Shown here: positions 53,442 through 62,326 of the stretch, piece after piece
Position numbering within the stretch: position 1 is the stretch's first letter
How the letters are laid out: every line of letters starts with the position of its first letter
Assembly (NCBI RefSeq): GCF_016907895.1
Contig: NZ_JAFBCV010000012.1
Span: 62,001 to 126,000, forward strand
Reading direction: 5' to 3'
Length of the DNA: 64,000 nt
DNA from: Shouchella xiaoxiensis
GTDB taxonomy: Bacteria; Bacillota; Bacilli; Bacillales; Bacillaceae_D
Notes under the pieces: generated by a model
The model's input: only the letters and a program-made list of their open reading frames with translations
What the model was told of the DNA's origin: nothing
Database searches by the model: none
Program-made: the position numbers and the translations under genes

Positions 53442-53756
53442 ATGAATCCAATCGAAATTAAATTGACTGCAAAAGAAATATTGGATAAGGATTTTAAATC
53501 AAGTATGCGTGGATACAATCAAGATGAGGTTGACAAGTTTCTTGATTCCGTTATCCAGGATTATGAAGGCTTTCAACGCAAAGTGGAGCAACTTGAAAAA
53601 GAAAACGAAGAATTAAGACAGGAATTAAAAAAGCAATCTGATCGACCTCAAAGAAGCCAAGTAAGTCAGCCGTCGGCGGGCAGTACGAACTATGACATTC
53701 TCCAACGGTTATCGAACTTAGAAAAAAAAGTTTTTGGAAATAAGATGTACGAATGA
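53442..53756 (+). CDS. gpsB: Cell division protein GpsB
   Basis: A 104-residue DivIVA-like protein. The N-terminal lipid-binding coiled-coil signature is seen in [20 protein letters not shown], followed by a coiled coil to about residue 65, a linker and the C-terminal trimerising helix ([17 protein letters not shown]). GpsB moves PBP1 between the side wall and the septum; ponA lies earlier in this window. It is coupled to the following gene by an ATGA overlap. Confidence 0.95.
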   Translation: MNPIEIKLTAKEILDKDFKSSMRGYNQDEVDKFLDSVIQDYEGFQRKVEQLEKENEELRQELKKQSDRPQRSQVSQPSAGSTNYDILQRLSNLEKKVFGNKMYE

Positions 53757-54166
53757 TTCACGTGTATACTGACGGTGCTAGTGCTGGTAATCCAGGTTCC
53801 TCTGGTGCCGGCATTTTGTTTGTGTATCCTAATGGAGAAGTAGAGCAATTGCGTTACCATTTAGGCTTTATGAGCAACCATGAGGCTGAATTCCGTGCGC
53901 TAGAGCTCGCTTTGCATATCGCTACGAAAAAAGGGATTCAACAATTGTCAATTCGAACCGATTCGCAGCTTGTGAGCAACAGCGTTGATTCTGGCTACAT
54001 TAAAAATCGAGCATACCGCCCGTTTTTGGAACGGATCTTAACAATGCAGGAAACGTTTGATTTATTTTTTATTAAGTGGATTCCAAGCAAACAAAACAAA
54101 AAAGCCGATGAACTGGCAAGACAAGCGATTCATGAACCGAATCGAGTTTATGAAGAAGGATTGTAA
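53753..54166 (+). CDS. RNase HI-like protein
   Basis: A 137-residue RNase H-fold protein. All four acidic residues of RNase HI can be placed: D7 in [13 protein letters not shown]46 in NHEAEF, D71 in RTDSQLV and D120 in KKADELAR, so it is probably active on RNA-DNA hybrids. It overlaps gpsB by four bases. The substrate-handling basic protrusion of E. coli RNase HI is absent, as in other short Bacillus forms. Its TAA overlaps the -35 box of rnpB. Confidence 0.88.
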   Translation: MIHVYTDGASAGNPGSSGAGILFVYPNGEVEQLRYHLGFMSNHEAEFRALELALHIATKKGIQQLSIRTDSQLVSNSVDSGYIKNRAYRPFLERILTMQETFDLFFIKWIPSKQNKKADELARQAIHEPNRVYEEGL

Positions 54167-54189
54167 AATCGTTTAGAGTAAGCTATACT
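54161..54189 (+). promoter_or_regulatory. Promoter of rnpB
   Basis: TTGTAA (54161-54166) and TATACT (54184-54189) are 17 bases apart. Transcription would start near 54196, at the beginning of the RNase P RNA. Confidence 0.85.
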
Positions 54190-54195
54190 AGGGAA

Positions 54196-54625
54196 GTCGC
54201 TTATGAAGATACATGTCATGAGGCAGCTGCTGCGTTTCTTAACGTAGAGGAAAGTCCATGCTCGCACTAGCTGAGAAGCTAGTAGTGTTCGTGCCTAGCC
54301 AATTCATAAGCTAGGGCAGTTGCAATTCTGCAATTGACGGCAAGAGAAGCACCTAAGTCTTCTATTAGATACGGTACACACTCTTTGAAGGTGCCACAGT
54401 GACGGAGTCTGTTTGGAAACGAACAGAGTGGAACGAGGTAAACCCCGCGAGCGAGAAACCCAAACAATGGTAGGGGCATTTTTTAGTCTGGAAATGAACG
54501 GAACTAAAAAGACGATTTATTCGTAGATAGATAGTTGCTACTTTTAGTACGAGGCTCATCACCGTATGCAGTACAATCGTACAGAACATGGCTTATGATT
54601 GGCATGTAGATGAATTTATAAGCGA
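54196..54625 (+). ncRNA. rnpB: RNase P RNA, type B
   Basis: The catalytic RNA of RNase P, which trims tRNA 5' ends. Universal segments are present: GAGGAAAGTCCATGCTCGCA, AGTGTTCGTGCCTAGC, TAAGCTAGGGCAG, GTGCCACAGTGACGGAGTC, GAGTGGAACGAGGTAAACCC, GCGAGCGAGAAACCCAAA, GGTAGGGG and AGTACGAGGCT. The ends pair as P1 (GCTTATGAA near 54198 with TTTATAAGC near 54617), and the layout follows the Bacillus type B RNA. Ends are approximate. Promoter and terminator flank it. Confidence 0.97.
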
Positions 54626-54629
54626 GCTA

Positions 54630-54655
54630 AAACCCTTGTAAAGGGTTTTTTTATT
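54630..54655 (+). terminator. rnpB terminator
   Basis: AACCCTT and AAGGGTT pair around a short loop, followed by a T-run. Confidence 0.92.
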
Positions 54656-54703
54656 TGGATTCTGGTACACTAAAGAAAATAAGCATCAGGAGGTTTTAAA
54701 CAA

Positions 54704-54970
54704 ATGAGTCAAGCAAAAGTCATGTATGTAATTGGAATTATCCTATTCATTCTTAATGCGGTAGGTTTCGCAATCCAAGGTTATTTGTTTGGTATCGGCG
54801 GACTTTTTCTAATAGGCATTTTTGCGTTTTATATGGTAGCTGTTTATCTTCACTACAATTCAAGCTCCCTTAAAAAAATCGCTACTTATTTAGTATTTAC
54901 GTTTGGAGTCGTTACAATCATTGGAGCTGTTGTAGCTGAGCGTTTTTTCGACGGCGTTATTTTATATTAA
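54704..54970 (+). CDS. Small membrane protein, 88 residues
   Basis: An 88-residue hydrophobic protein with three or so membrane spans (about 6-27, 28-50, 60-80) and a lysine pair SSSLKKIATY in the middle. AGGAGG lies ten bases before the ATG. It stands between rnpB and the methyltransferase gene. No family is recognised and no function can be given. Confidence 0.65.
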   Translation: MSQAKVMYVIGIILFILNAVGFAIQGYLFGIGGLFLIGIFAFYMVAVYLHYNSSSLKKIATYLVFTFGVVTIIGAVVAERFFDGVILY

Positions 54971-55002
54971 GTTAAGGTTGTTTAAAGGGAGAGTTGGTTA
55001 AC

Positions 55003-56139
55003 ATGCAAGAAGTTACGTTAATTGCAACAACAACAATGGGACTCGAAGCAATTTGTGCACGTGAAGTGAAGGACTTAGGTTATACAGATGTAACTGTAGA
55101 AAATGGGCGTGTCTTATTTACAGCACCAATTGACGCAATTCCGCGTGCGAACTTATGGTTGCGAACGGCAGATCGAATCAAAGTCCGAGTTGGAGAATTT
55201 AAGGCTTTTACCTTTGATGAGTTATTTGAGAAAACAAAAGCACTACCGTGGGCAGACTTACTGCCTCCACATGCTGAATTTCCAGTAATTGGTCGTTCGG
55301 TCAAATCAACATTGTTTAGTGTGTCCGACTGTCAAGCAATTGTAAAAAAAGCAGTAGTAGAAAGCATGAAAAAACAATATAAGCGCGGCTGGTTTGATGA
55401 AGATGGGCCATTTTACCGAATTGAAGTGGCGTTATTGAAAGATACAGCAACGCTGACGCTCGACTCAAGTGGTGTTGGTTTACACAAACGAGGCTATCGT
55501 GAGTTTCATAACCAGGCACCGTTAAAAGAAACGCTGGCTGCAGCAATGATCCAGTTAACGACCTGGAATAAAGATCGCCCTTTTGCTGACCCGTTTTGTG
55601 GCTCAGGAACATTGGCAATTGAAGCCGCTATGATTGGGCAAAATATTGCGCCAGGCTTTAATCGTGACTTTGTCTCTGAAGATTGGCACTGGGTCGGAGA
55701 AGAGCGATGGAAACAAGCGCGTGAGGAAGTAGAAGACTTAGCTAATTACGATCAAAGACTTGATATCGTAGGCTCTGATATTGACCATAAATCAGTCGAG
55801 CTCGCAAAGGACAACGCCGCTGAAGCTGGTTTTGCTGATTTAATCACGTTTAAACAAATGCAAATTAGTGATTTTCGTCATAAAGGATCGTATGGAATTG
55901 TTGTCGCAAACCCACCATATGGTGAGCGGTTAGGTGAGCGAGATGAAGTTGAACAAATGTACCGTGACATGGGACGAGTGATGGCTATGCATGATACATG
56001 GTCTGTCTATGTCTTAACGTCGCATGAAGGTTATGAAGAGCTTTATGGAAAAAAGGCAAGTAAGAAACGCAAGCTTTACAATGGAAATATTAAGACGGAT
56101 TACTACCAGTTTTTTGGTCCTCGTCCGCCACGCGACTAA
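55003..56139 (+). CDS. ypsC: 23S rRNA (guanine-N2) methyltransferase, YpsC/RlmL-type
   Basis: A 378-residue SAM methyltransferase. The N-terminal part carries a THUMP domain (about 45-160) and the C-terminal part the catalytic Rossmann core, with FADPFCGSGTLAIEAA and the motif IV NPPYGER. The E. coli counterpart of the first domain, RlmL, modifies G2445 of 23S rRNA; the same site is inferred here. The ATG at 55003 has AAGGGAGAG upstream; a TTG at 54994 is less likely. It lies after rnpB as in Bacillus subtilis. Confidence 0.93.
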   Translation: MQEVTLIATTTMGLEAICAREVKDLGYTDVTVENGRVLFTAPIDAIPRANLWLRTADRIKVRVGEFKAFTFDELFEKTKALPWADLLPPHAEFPVIGRSVKSTLFSVSDCQAIVKKAVVESMKKQYKRGWFDEDGPFYRIEVALLKDTATLTLDSSGVGLHKRGYREFHNQAPLKETLAAAMIQLTTWNKDRPFADPFCGSGTLAIEAAMIGQNIAPGFNRDFVSEDWHWVGEERWKQAREEVEDLANYDQRLDIVGSDIDHKSVELAKDNAAEAGFADLITFKQMQISDFRHKGSYGIVVANPPYGERLGERDEVEQMYRDMGRVMAMHDTWSVYVLTSHEGYEELYGKKASKKRKLYNGNIKTDYYQFFGPRPPRD

Positions 56140-56141
56140 CG

Positions 56142-56187
56142 AAAAAGCTCATAGGAAAAGTGAATCATCACTCTCCATGAGCTTTTT
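56142..56187 (+). terminator. Terminator of the methyltransferase gene
   Basis: AAAAAGCTCAT and ATGAGCTTTTT are perfect arms around a 24-base insert that itself pairs (GTGA / TCAC). Confidence 0.85.
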
Positions 56188-56293
56188 GCCTTTATGTTTG
56201 GAGAAGTCAAATAATTTCATTTACCAAAATAAAAAAGCAAAAGTCATAAAACAGTTAAAAACAGATACACTACCACAAAAGGGGTGTATCTGG

Positions 56294-56584
56294 ATGATTG
56301 ATGGGACTTGGGTTCAAATAAAAAGAGGATCAAAAGATGTATTAGGCTGGATCGAAAAAAATCAGTCCTTTCAATGCAAAGATACTCATTATCAAACCTA
56401 TTATTTTTACACGATTGAACCGAACCGGTCAAAAGAACCAATATTGATTTATGCGAAAGACATACAATCAGTTGGAGAAAGTTTACTAGATGAAGACTAC
56501 CATTGTTTACAACTTCTTGCACTGCATTTCAATGACAGAAAGTGGTTTGAAGAGCTTGGTATTATTGTGAAAACATTACGTTAA
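56294..56584 (+). CDS. Hypothetical protein, 96 residues, start uncertain
   Basis: A 96-residue soluble protein (starts MIDGTWVQIKRGSKDV, ends ELGIIVKTLR). AAAGGGGTG is eight bases before the ATG at 56294. The frame stays open far upstream into the methyltransferase gene, and the segment before 56294 (KKAKVIKQLK, LPQKGCIW) also looks protein-like, so an earlier non-ATG start near 56200 cannot be excluded. No family is recognised. It precedes gluconokinase by 28 bases. Confidence 0.5.
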   Translation: MIDGTWVQIKRGSKDVLGWIEKNQSFQCKDTHYQTYYFYTIEPNRSKEPILIYAKDIQSVGESLLDEDYHCLQLLALHFNDRKWFEELGIIVKTLR

Positions 56585-56612
56585 GAATGAAGGTTTCAAA
56601 TGGGGAGGCATT

Positions 56613-58112
56613 ATGTATTCAATAGGGTTAGATATAGGAACAACAAGTGCAAAGGCTGTTTTATTTTCAAAGGCGAATGAAGCACTTGATAGTTGCGAAG
56701 CTTACTATCCACTTATACAAGAACAGCCGGGGTATGCTGAGCAAGATGCTGAGGTGGTTTTTGAAGCTTGTTTGTTGGCGCTTGAGCAATTACATACGAA
56801 ACATAAGATTACGAATCAAATAACCGCATTTGGCCTCTCTGCAGCGATGCATTCATTGCTGGCGGTTGATGAAAATGGGAAGCCATTAATAAATGCACTT
56901 ATTTGGGCAGATAATCGATCAGCTGCTATTATAAATGAACTTAAGCAAACGGACTTTTATCAGGATTTTTACAAACGGACAGGAACACCAATCCATCCAA
57001 TGTCGTGGATTGGGAAGCTTAAGTGGTTTAATCAAAATAATCAAGTTGTATTCAAAAAAGCTGCAAAGTTTATCTCAATAAAAGAGTATATTTGCCAGAA
57101 ATTGTTTGGAGAGTATGTGGTGGATGAAGCGATTGCAGGAGGAACTGGCGTTTATCATTTGACGACTAAACAATGGGACCAGGATATTCTTAATTATATT
57201 GGTGTAAACAGAGAAAAATTATCTGTGATCGTACCAACAACTTATGAGTTTACAAAAAGAACAAGTAGGGGAAAACAAGCATTGCCTTATTCAAATTGTC
57301 GCTTTATTATCGGAGCGAGTGACGGGGTATTGGCGAATGTCGGTACATTTGCGTTAACAAGTGATGTGGCAACGGTAACCATTGGTACAAGTGGGGCTGT
57401 TCGTATGCATACAAAGCAACCATCGACCGATTTAGAAATGCGAACATTTTGTTATGCACTTACAGAAGATGACTGGATTGCCGGTGGAGCAACAAATAAT
57501 GGAGGCATCGCTTTACAATGGTACATTGATCAATTTGCAAAAGGGGAAAAAACAGTGGATATTATTAAGGAAGCATTAACAGTACCCCCTGGTGCGAATG
57601 GGTTGTTTTTCCTTCCCTTTTTAAATGGTGAACGGGCTCCTTATTGGAATCCAGATACGAGAGGCGCTTTTATCGGAATATCCGCAACCCACCAGCGAGC
57701 CCACTTTAGTCGTGCAGTATTAGAAGGGATTCTGTTCAGTATTCAATCGGTTCTAGCTGCCTTAGAGGAAACCATTGGTCCTGTCAAAGCCATCCACGCT
57801 TCAGGTGGTTTTGCCCGGTCAGAAGAGTGGGTACAAATGCTAGCGGATATTACAGGGAAGCGTGTACGTTTGCCGCAGTCTCATCATGCATCTGCACTTG
57901 GTGCGGTTAGACTCGCAAAGCATGCTCTAGGCATAGAAAGCTTAACTGAAAACAGTGAAGTTGGTCCTACCGTTAATTTTGAACCTTTTCAGAAGCATGT
58001 ACATACATATGCATCTGTGTTTCATACGTACGAAAAACTCTATCAATCTCTTGAACCAGTTTTTCCAGAAATCATTAAACAACAGCAAGTTAACAATAAT
58101 ATAATTATGTAA
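56613..58112 (+). CDS. gntK: Gluconokinase (FGGY family)
   Basis: A 499-residue FGGY sugar kinase. The ATP-binding DIGTTSAKAVLF at the start, GLSAAMHSLLAVDENG, WADNRS, RTGTPIHPMSWIGK and the C-terminal ASGGFARSEEWVQMLADI segments match Bacillus GntK. It would phosphorylate gluconate to 6-phosphogluconate. No gntP, gntR or gntZ neighbours are seen, so it stands alone. GGGAGG lies six bases before the ATG. Confidence 0.9.
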   Translation: MYSIGLDIGTTSAKAVLFSKANEALDSCEAYYPLIQEQPGYAEQDAEVVFEACLLALEQLHTKHKITNQITAFGLSAAMHSLLAVDENGKPLINALIWADNRSAAIINELKQTDFYQDFYKRTGTPIHPMSWIGKLKWFNQNNQVVFKKAAKFISIKEYICQKLFGEYVVDEAIAGGTGVYHLTTKQWDQDILNYIGVNREKLSVIVPTTYEFTKRTSRGKQALPYSNCRFIIGASDGVLANVGTFALTSDVATVTIGTSGAVRMHTKQPSTDLEMRTFCYALTEDDWIAGGATNNGGIALQWYIDQFAKGEKTVDIIKEALTVPPGANGLFFLPFLNGERAPYWNPDTRGAFIGISATHQRAHFSRAVLEGILFSIQSVLAALEETIGPVKAIHASGGFARSEEWVQMLADITGKRVRLPQSHHASALGAVRLAKHALGIESLTENSEVGPTVNFEPFQKHVHTYASVFHTYEKLYQSLEPVFPEIIKQQQVNNNIIM

Positions 58113-58173
58113 ACTTGTTTATGTATAAATTAGGCACCTTCTGTTGAACCTACTATGTAAAGGAGGGTGTCGC

Positions 58174-58449
58174 ATGGATCACTATCAAAACAATGGAAAT
58201 GGATATAGCGATTTACAGCAAATCGAACTAGCCATTCAAGCCGCGCAACATATGGTTGGACAAGCAACACGTAGTATGGATGAGAACCAATTAAAGGCTG
58301 CAAATGAGGCATTACAACAAGCTCACACGCAGTTCAAGCAAGCGTTAGCTTATCAGAATAATATCGATGAAGCCTTTTTCGCTCACTCTTCAGCACTGTT
58401 AGATTTAACGAGTCAACAGCTAGAAGAAGCGGAAAACAATCATTTTTAA
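58174..58449 (+). CDS. DUF2564-like small protein
   Basis: A 91-residue helical cytosolic protein. The pattern QIELAIQAAQHMVGQATRSMD and the C-terminal FFAHSSALLDLTSQQLEEAE resembles the DUF2564 family of Bacillus (moderate certainty, from memory). AAAGGAGG precedes the ATG by eight bases; a longer TTG start has no ribosome site. No function is known. It is followed by a terminator. Confidence 0.75.
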   Translation: MDHYQNNGNGYSDLQQIELAIQAAQHMVGQATRSMDENQLKAANEALQQAHTQFKQALAYQNNIDEAFFAHSSALLDLTSQQLEEAENNHF

Positions 58450-58454
58450 ACCGT

Positions 58455-58487
58455 AAAAGCGTGATGCTGTCATCACGCTTTTTTTAT
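58455..58487. terminator. Terminator between DUF2564-like and IscA-like genes
   Basis: AAAAGCGTGATG and CATCACGCTTTT pair around CTGT and are followed by a T-run; A-run on the other side allows use by the minus-strand gene. Confidence 0.92.
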
Positions 58488-58795
58488 ACATGTAGAGGAT
58501 GATCAAGATTATCAAATTTAGGTTGGTGAAAAGCAACCATTTCTAGATCCTCATTGTAATCAATTGTCATTCCATCAAAATACCAATAATCGTCTTCGGC
58601 AATAGCAAATGAAAGCTTACCTGCTTCAATTGTAAACCAAGTAGCTGGACGAACATCTAAGCGCTCAACCCCGACAGAAAAACCGCCTGAACCTACACCG
58701 CCAACTCTTACATATAAGCGGAGACAAACATGGTTATCTAATTCCATTTCATTTTTATAAAAGGCTGCAGCCTCATTGGTAATCGTTAAATTCAT
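58484..58795 (-). CDS. IscA/HesB-fold protein (YneR-like) lacking the cluster-binding cysteines
   Basis: A 103-residue protein of the HesB/IscA (YneR) fold: MNLTITNEAAAFYKNE at the start, CLRLYVRVGGVGSGGFSVGV in the middle and YWYFDGMTIDYNEDLEM later. IscA proteins bind iron-sulfur through three cysteines, including a C-terminal CxC. Here only C24 is present and the C-terminal pair is absent, as in the YneR subgroup, so cluster transfer is doubtful. The ATG at 58795 is chosen; AGGAG is eleven bases upstream, and an ATG at 58804 is closer. Confidence 0.75.
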   Translation of the reverse strand: MNLTITNEAAAFYKNEMELDNHVCLRLYVRVGGVGSGGFSVGVERLDVRPATWFTIEAGKLSFAIAEDDYWYFDGMTIDYNEDLEMVAFHQPKFDNLDHPLHV

Positions 58796-58852
58796 TTTTA
58801 CCATCACTCCTGTTAACAAGTGTAACATAATCTCCTATTTACGTCTTAATGC

Positions 58853-58882
58853 TTGTTTATTAAGGAGGTTACTTGCTATTCT
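58853..58882 (+). promoter_or_regulatory. Promoter of ypwA
   Basis: TTGTTT (58853-58858) and TATTCT (58877-58882) are 18 bases apart in the gap before the carboxypeptidase gene. Confidence 0.5.
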
Positions 58883-58905
58883 AGAGGAAGGAAGGTGGTT
58901 ACATA

Positions 58906-60402
58906 ATGACAAATGCAGAAATGAATTTTAAAGCACTTTTAAAGAAAATGAACCATTACGAACAAGCGTTATCACTAATGGCGTGGGATTCAAGAACTGG
59001 AGCTCCAAAAAAGTCAATTAACCAACGTGCTGAGGCGATGAGTACTTTATCAAGTGAACATTTCGCCTTGTCCATCTCGGATGAAATGAAACAGGCCATT
59101 ACTCATTTGAAAGAAGACGATACGCTTTCACACGTAATGAAACGAGCTGTAGAAGAAGCAGAGAAAATGTATAATGAACATACAAAAATTCCTGCTGAGG
59201 ATTTTAAGGCATTTGTTCTGTTGCAATCAAAAGCAGAAGCTGCTTGGGAAGAAGCAAAAGAAAGAAGTGACTTTGAGTTTTTTAAACCGTATTTAGAAGA
59301 GTTAGTGGCTTTTAAAAAGCGTTTTATTGGCTATATTGGTTTTGAAGACCATCCTTACCATACGCTTCTCGATGACTTTGAGCCTGGTGTATTTACGGAA
59401 ACGCTTGATTCTGTTTTCAGTGAATTAAAAAAACATCTTATTCCATTGGTAAAGCAAGTAACAGAGGCTGAAACGAAGCCAGAGACCTCTTTTTTATTTG
59501 AACATTTTCCAAAAGAAGCTCAAAAAAACCTTAGTGAAGCTATTTTAAAAACAATGGGCTATGATTTTGATAAAGGTCGCTTAAATGAGACCGTTCATCC
59601 ATTTGCAATTGGTATTAACCCTGACGATGTGCGGGTTACGACAAAGTATGATGAACATGATTTTCGTGTTGCCCTATTAGGGACGATTCATGAAGGTGGT
59701 CATGCATTATATGAACAAAACATTGATTCTGATTTAATTAACTATTCCTTAGCGAAAGGTACATCAATGGGAATTCATGAATCACAATCGTTGTTCTGGG
59801 AGAAGTTTGTTGGTCAATCCTATCCATTTTGGAAAACCAATTACCCTGTATTAAAAGAATATGCGAGTGGACAATTCGATAACATTGACTTAGATACATT
59901 TTATTATGCTTTAAACGAAGCAAAACCGTCTTTGATTCGGATTGAAGCAGACGAGCTTACGTATTGCTTGCATATCATTTTGCGTTATGAATTAGAGAAG
60001 GAGTTATTTGAGGAAAAAGTCAATGTAGCAGAATTACCTAGACGTTGGAATGAAAAAGTAGAGGAATACTTGGGTATACAGCCCGAAAATGATGGCGAAG
60101 GCGTTTTACAAGACGTTCATTGGTCATCTGGTTCTTTTGGCTATTTTCCATCTTATGCTTTAGGTTTAATCTATGCCGCTCAGTTAAAAGAAGCAATTTT
60201 AAAAGATTTACCGAACTTTGACGAGTTAATTGAAACCAATCAGCTTCACGTTATTCAAGATTGGTTGCGATCCCATGTTCATCAATATGGAAAAGTAAAG
60301 AAGCCAAAAGACATTATTCATGATATAACGGGTGGTGGAATTGATCCACAGCCGCTTATCCGTTACCTTACTGATAAATACACGAAGTTATATAATCTTT
60401 AA
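58906..60402 (+). CDS. ypwA: Metallocarboxypeptidase of family M32 (YpwA)
   Basis: A 498-residue thermostable-carboxypeptidase-1-like zinc enzyme. The zinc motif is TIHEGGHALYEQ (H262-E263-xx-H266), followed by GTSMGIHESQSLFWE with the third ligand, the M32 signature pair. It removes single C-terminal residues from peptides in the cytosol. The promoter lies just upstream and GAGGAAGGAAGG in front of the ATG. It is monocistronic. Confidence 0.95.
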   Translation: MTNAEMNFKALLKKMNHYEQALSLMAWDSRTGAPKKSINQRAEAMSTLSSEHFALSISDEMKQAITHLKEDDTLSHVMKRAVEEAEKMYNEHTKIPAEDFKAFVLLQSKAEAAWEEAKERSDFEFFKPYLEELVAFKKRFIGYIGFEDHPYHTLLDDFEPGVFTETLDSVFSELKKHLIPLVKQVTEAETKPETSFLFEHFPKEAQKNLSEAILKTMGYDFDKGRLNETVHPFAIGINPDDVRVTTKYDEHDFRVALLGTIHEGGHALYEQNIDSDLINYSLAKGTSMGIHESQSLFWEKFVGQSYPFWKTNYPVLKEYASGQFDNIDLDTFYYALNEAKPSLIRIEADELTYCLHIILRYELEKELFEEKVNVAELPRRWNEKVEEYLGIQPENDGEGVLQDVHWSSGSFGYFPSYALGLIYAAQLKEAILKDLPNFDELIETNQLHVIQDWLRSHVHQYGKVKKPKDIIHDITGGGIDPQPLIRYLTDKYTKLYNL

Positions 60403-60406
60403 ACCA

Positions 60407-60434
60407 AAAAACTAGCCTAAGGGCTAGTTTTTTT
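60407..60434. terminator. Bidirectional terminator
   Basis: AAAAACTAGCC and GGCTAGTTTTT pair around TAAG. It lies between ypwA and marC. Confidence 0.92.
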
Positions 60435-61065
60435 ATGCTGCTTTTTGCTCAAAGATTGGAAAGACGTCGGTTAAACCAACTAAGACCATTTCGAGCGCGA
60501 AAGTTGCGAGCAAAATACCTGCTAGTTTTGTTAAGACAAACCAAACTCTGTTGTTCACACGGCCTTGAAACCAATCGAGTATCATATGGAGGCCATATGC
60601 AATGGATAAAACAAAACAGATCGCGCTATAGGTAATACATATGTGAAGAAGTCGAAATGACTGACGAGACGTTAAGCTTTCTACCGTACGAGCGACTTTT
60701 TTTAGAATAGGAAATGAGTTAAAAAACCCATCTTTTGTATGTGTTTTTAGTTCATCATCTGCAGTTGTTTGTTTCTTAGAAATAAAGATCGGCAAACGCA
60801 AGAGCGTGCAAGCGACGACGAAGATAATGAAGCCACCAATAATGCGTAAGGTTTGAATTGAAATGTGAAACCAAGAAAAAACGAATTGGCCAACAATCAA
60901 AACAACCGTACCAATTGCCATTAGCATTAGAATGACCTCAATCGTATGTGTGCGATAAGCTATAACTTCTTCATTTTTATTGCGATTAGGCACAGCTGAG
61001 ACGTTGAGCAGCGGATGTGTAACCGCAAAAATAGACACAAACGCGTGAATAAAAAACGAAAACAT
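60433..61065 (-). CDS. MarC-family integral membrane protein
   Basis: A 210-residue protein with about five membrane spans. The N-terminal helix and FAVTHPLLNVSAVP loop, and the later LRIIGGFIIFVVACTLLRL, match the MarC (UPF0056) pattern; the expected VNP/TPxxxP residues are partly changed. Members have been linked to multiple antibiotic resistance in E. coli, but their transport role is unproven. AAGGAGC precedes the ATG at 61065. A 117-base gap before it, on the minus strand, holds no gene. Confidence 0.8.
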   Translation of the reverse strand: MFSFFIHAFVSIFAVTHPLLNVSAVPNRNKNEEVIAYRTHTIEVILMLMAIGTVVLIVGQFVFSWFHISIQTLRIIGGFIIFVVACTLLRLPIFISKKQTTADDELKTHTKDGFFNSFPILKKVARTVESLTSRQSFRLLHICITYSAICFVLSIAYGLHMILDWFQGRVNNRVWFVLTKLAGILLATFALEMVLVGLTDVFPIFEQKAA

Positions 61066-61182
61066 GCAAAAACGCTCCTTTTCGAGTAAACTGTCCAAAT
61101 TGTGGAGAACGGTTGTCATTTGCAACAAACGATTAATTTGCTTGTAGTTTGCCCGAAGAAAAGCAGAATATGCATAAACTTT

Positions 61183-62250
61183 TTACTGCCATTTATTCAT
61201 AGCGTCTCGTTTCGCTTCTTGGTGAATATGTGCATACACTTGCGTTGTTGCGACAGAAGTATGACCAAGCAACTGCTGAATGGTTAAAACATTTACACCG
61301 TTTTTAATAAGGGCGGTTGCGAAGCTATGACGCAATTTGTGTGCAGAAAGCTTGCGATCTCGTAAGGATGGAATTTGCTGACTGGCTCTATCGAAGTGAC
61401 GGCCAATCATTTTTTGAAATGCACTAATTGATAATGAAGAAGTATACGAATCTGTTTTAAAGTCATAGCCGATAAAAAAATAGTCATCACGCTTTGGTTG
61501 GTAGTTAGAAGGAATTGAGTTTACATAATTATTTATTATGTCAACTAAATCATTTGGTATTGGAATTAAGCGTTCTTTGTTACCTTTTCCAAAAACAACT
61601 AATTCTTTGCGAACGATATTAATTTGCGACATGCGTAGTGACGCTAATTCAGATAATCGAAGCCCGGTGCGTGCTAACATCATTATCGCTGTATAATCTC
61701 GTAAATAGAGCTTTTGAAAATAACGTTGTTGTCGAGTCGTTAGACCTTCACTACTACAGACTAAATCGGTAATTTCTTTAATCTCCTCAACTGTTAAATA
61801 AACTGGATTTCGTTTCTTTGTTTTTGGTCGCGTCACATGTACAACCGGATTATCGGCAAGCGAATGATTTTTAACGAGATAGGTAAATAAAGATTGTAAG
61901 GCAGAAAGCTTACGATTAATGGTTTTTGCTTCATTTTGAACTTCTAGAGAGAGATAAGAAATATAATGTTCAATTCCCTTTTGGTTCAGTTGCGCAAAAT
62001 CCGAGAGCTGGATGTCATTAATTAAGAACGGACTATCACTATGCCTTTGTACGTACGAAAAAAAATCAAGAAAATCGTATAGATAGCGTTGGATTGTTGT
62101 TGGACTGTATCCTAGCGAACCAATAGAGTCAATGTATTGTTGAACAAAGGAGGGCATATCGTTATAGCGACGATAATGACTCGAATGAAAGTCATTTGTC
62201 AATGTAGCTTGATTTGTATGCTGCTCGTTTAATCTTGCGAATATGGACAA
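61183..62250 (-). CDS. xerS: Tyrosine recombinase, XerS-like
   Basis: A 355-residue site-specific recombinase. The N-terminal SAM-like domain (about 33-130) carries MPSFVQQYIDSIGSLGYSP, and the catalytic residues are R198 (ARTGLRLSEL), K222 (FGKGNKER), H304 and R307 (AHKLRHSF), H330 (LLGHTSV) and Y339 (QVYAHI). The length and the MPxFV N-terminus fit the single-protein XerS type used for chromosome dimer resolution, rather than XerC/XerD or a phage integrase. The TTG start has GAGGTGA upstream. The symbol is inferred. Confidence 0.7.
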   Translation of the reverse strand: MSIFARLNEQHTNQATLTNDFHSSHYRRYNDMPSFVQQYIDSIGSLGYSPTTIQRYLYDFLDFFSYVQRHSDSPFLINDIQLSDFAQLNQKGIEHYISYLSLEVQNEAKTINRKLSALQSLFTYLVKNHSLADNPVVHVTRPKTKKRNPVYLTVEEIKEITDLVCSSEGLTTRQQRYFQKLYLRDYTAIMMLARTGLRLSELASLRMSQINIVRKELVVFGKGNKERLIPIPNDLVDIINNYVNSIPSNYQPKRDDYFFIGYDFKTDSYTSSLSISAFQKMIGRHFDRASQQIPSLRDRKLSAHKLRHSFATALIKNGVNVLTIQQLLGHTSVATTQVYAHIHQEAKRDAMNKWQ

Positions 62251-62275
62251 GTTATCACCTCAACTCTAGTTTAGC

Positions 62276-62325
62276 GCAAAAACAACGTTCTGTGAAATAA
62301 CTATTTCACAGAACGTTGTTTTTGC
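62276..62325. repeat. Perfect inverted repeat with 24-bp arms upstream of xerS
   Basis: Two perfect 24-bp arms (starting GCAAAAACAACGTTCTGTGA) surround just two bases. It lies 25 bases upstream of the recombinase start, in the gap before fadH. T-rich ends on both sides could act as a terminator, but no gene ends here, since both neighbours point away. It could be an operator or a recombinase site. Confidence 0.75.
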
Positions 62326-62326
62326 T

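Noticed and set aside
54279-54589. Open frames on the minus strand across 54279-54589
   Set aside because: They lie entirely inside the RNase P RNA gene.
61183-62250. Prophage or genomic island around the tyrosine recombinase
   Set aside because: No phage genes, tRNA target or attachment duplication is seen next to it; the neighbours are MarC and FadH, and its features fit a housekeeping XerS-type enzyme.
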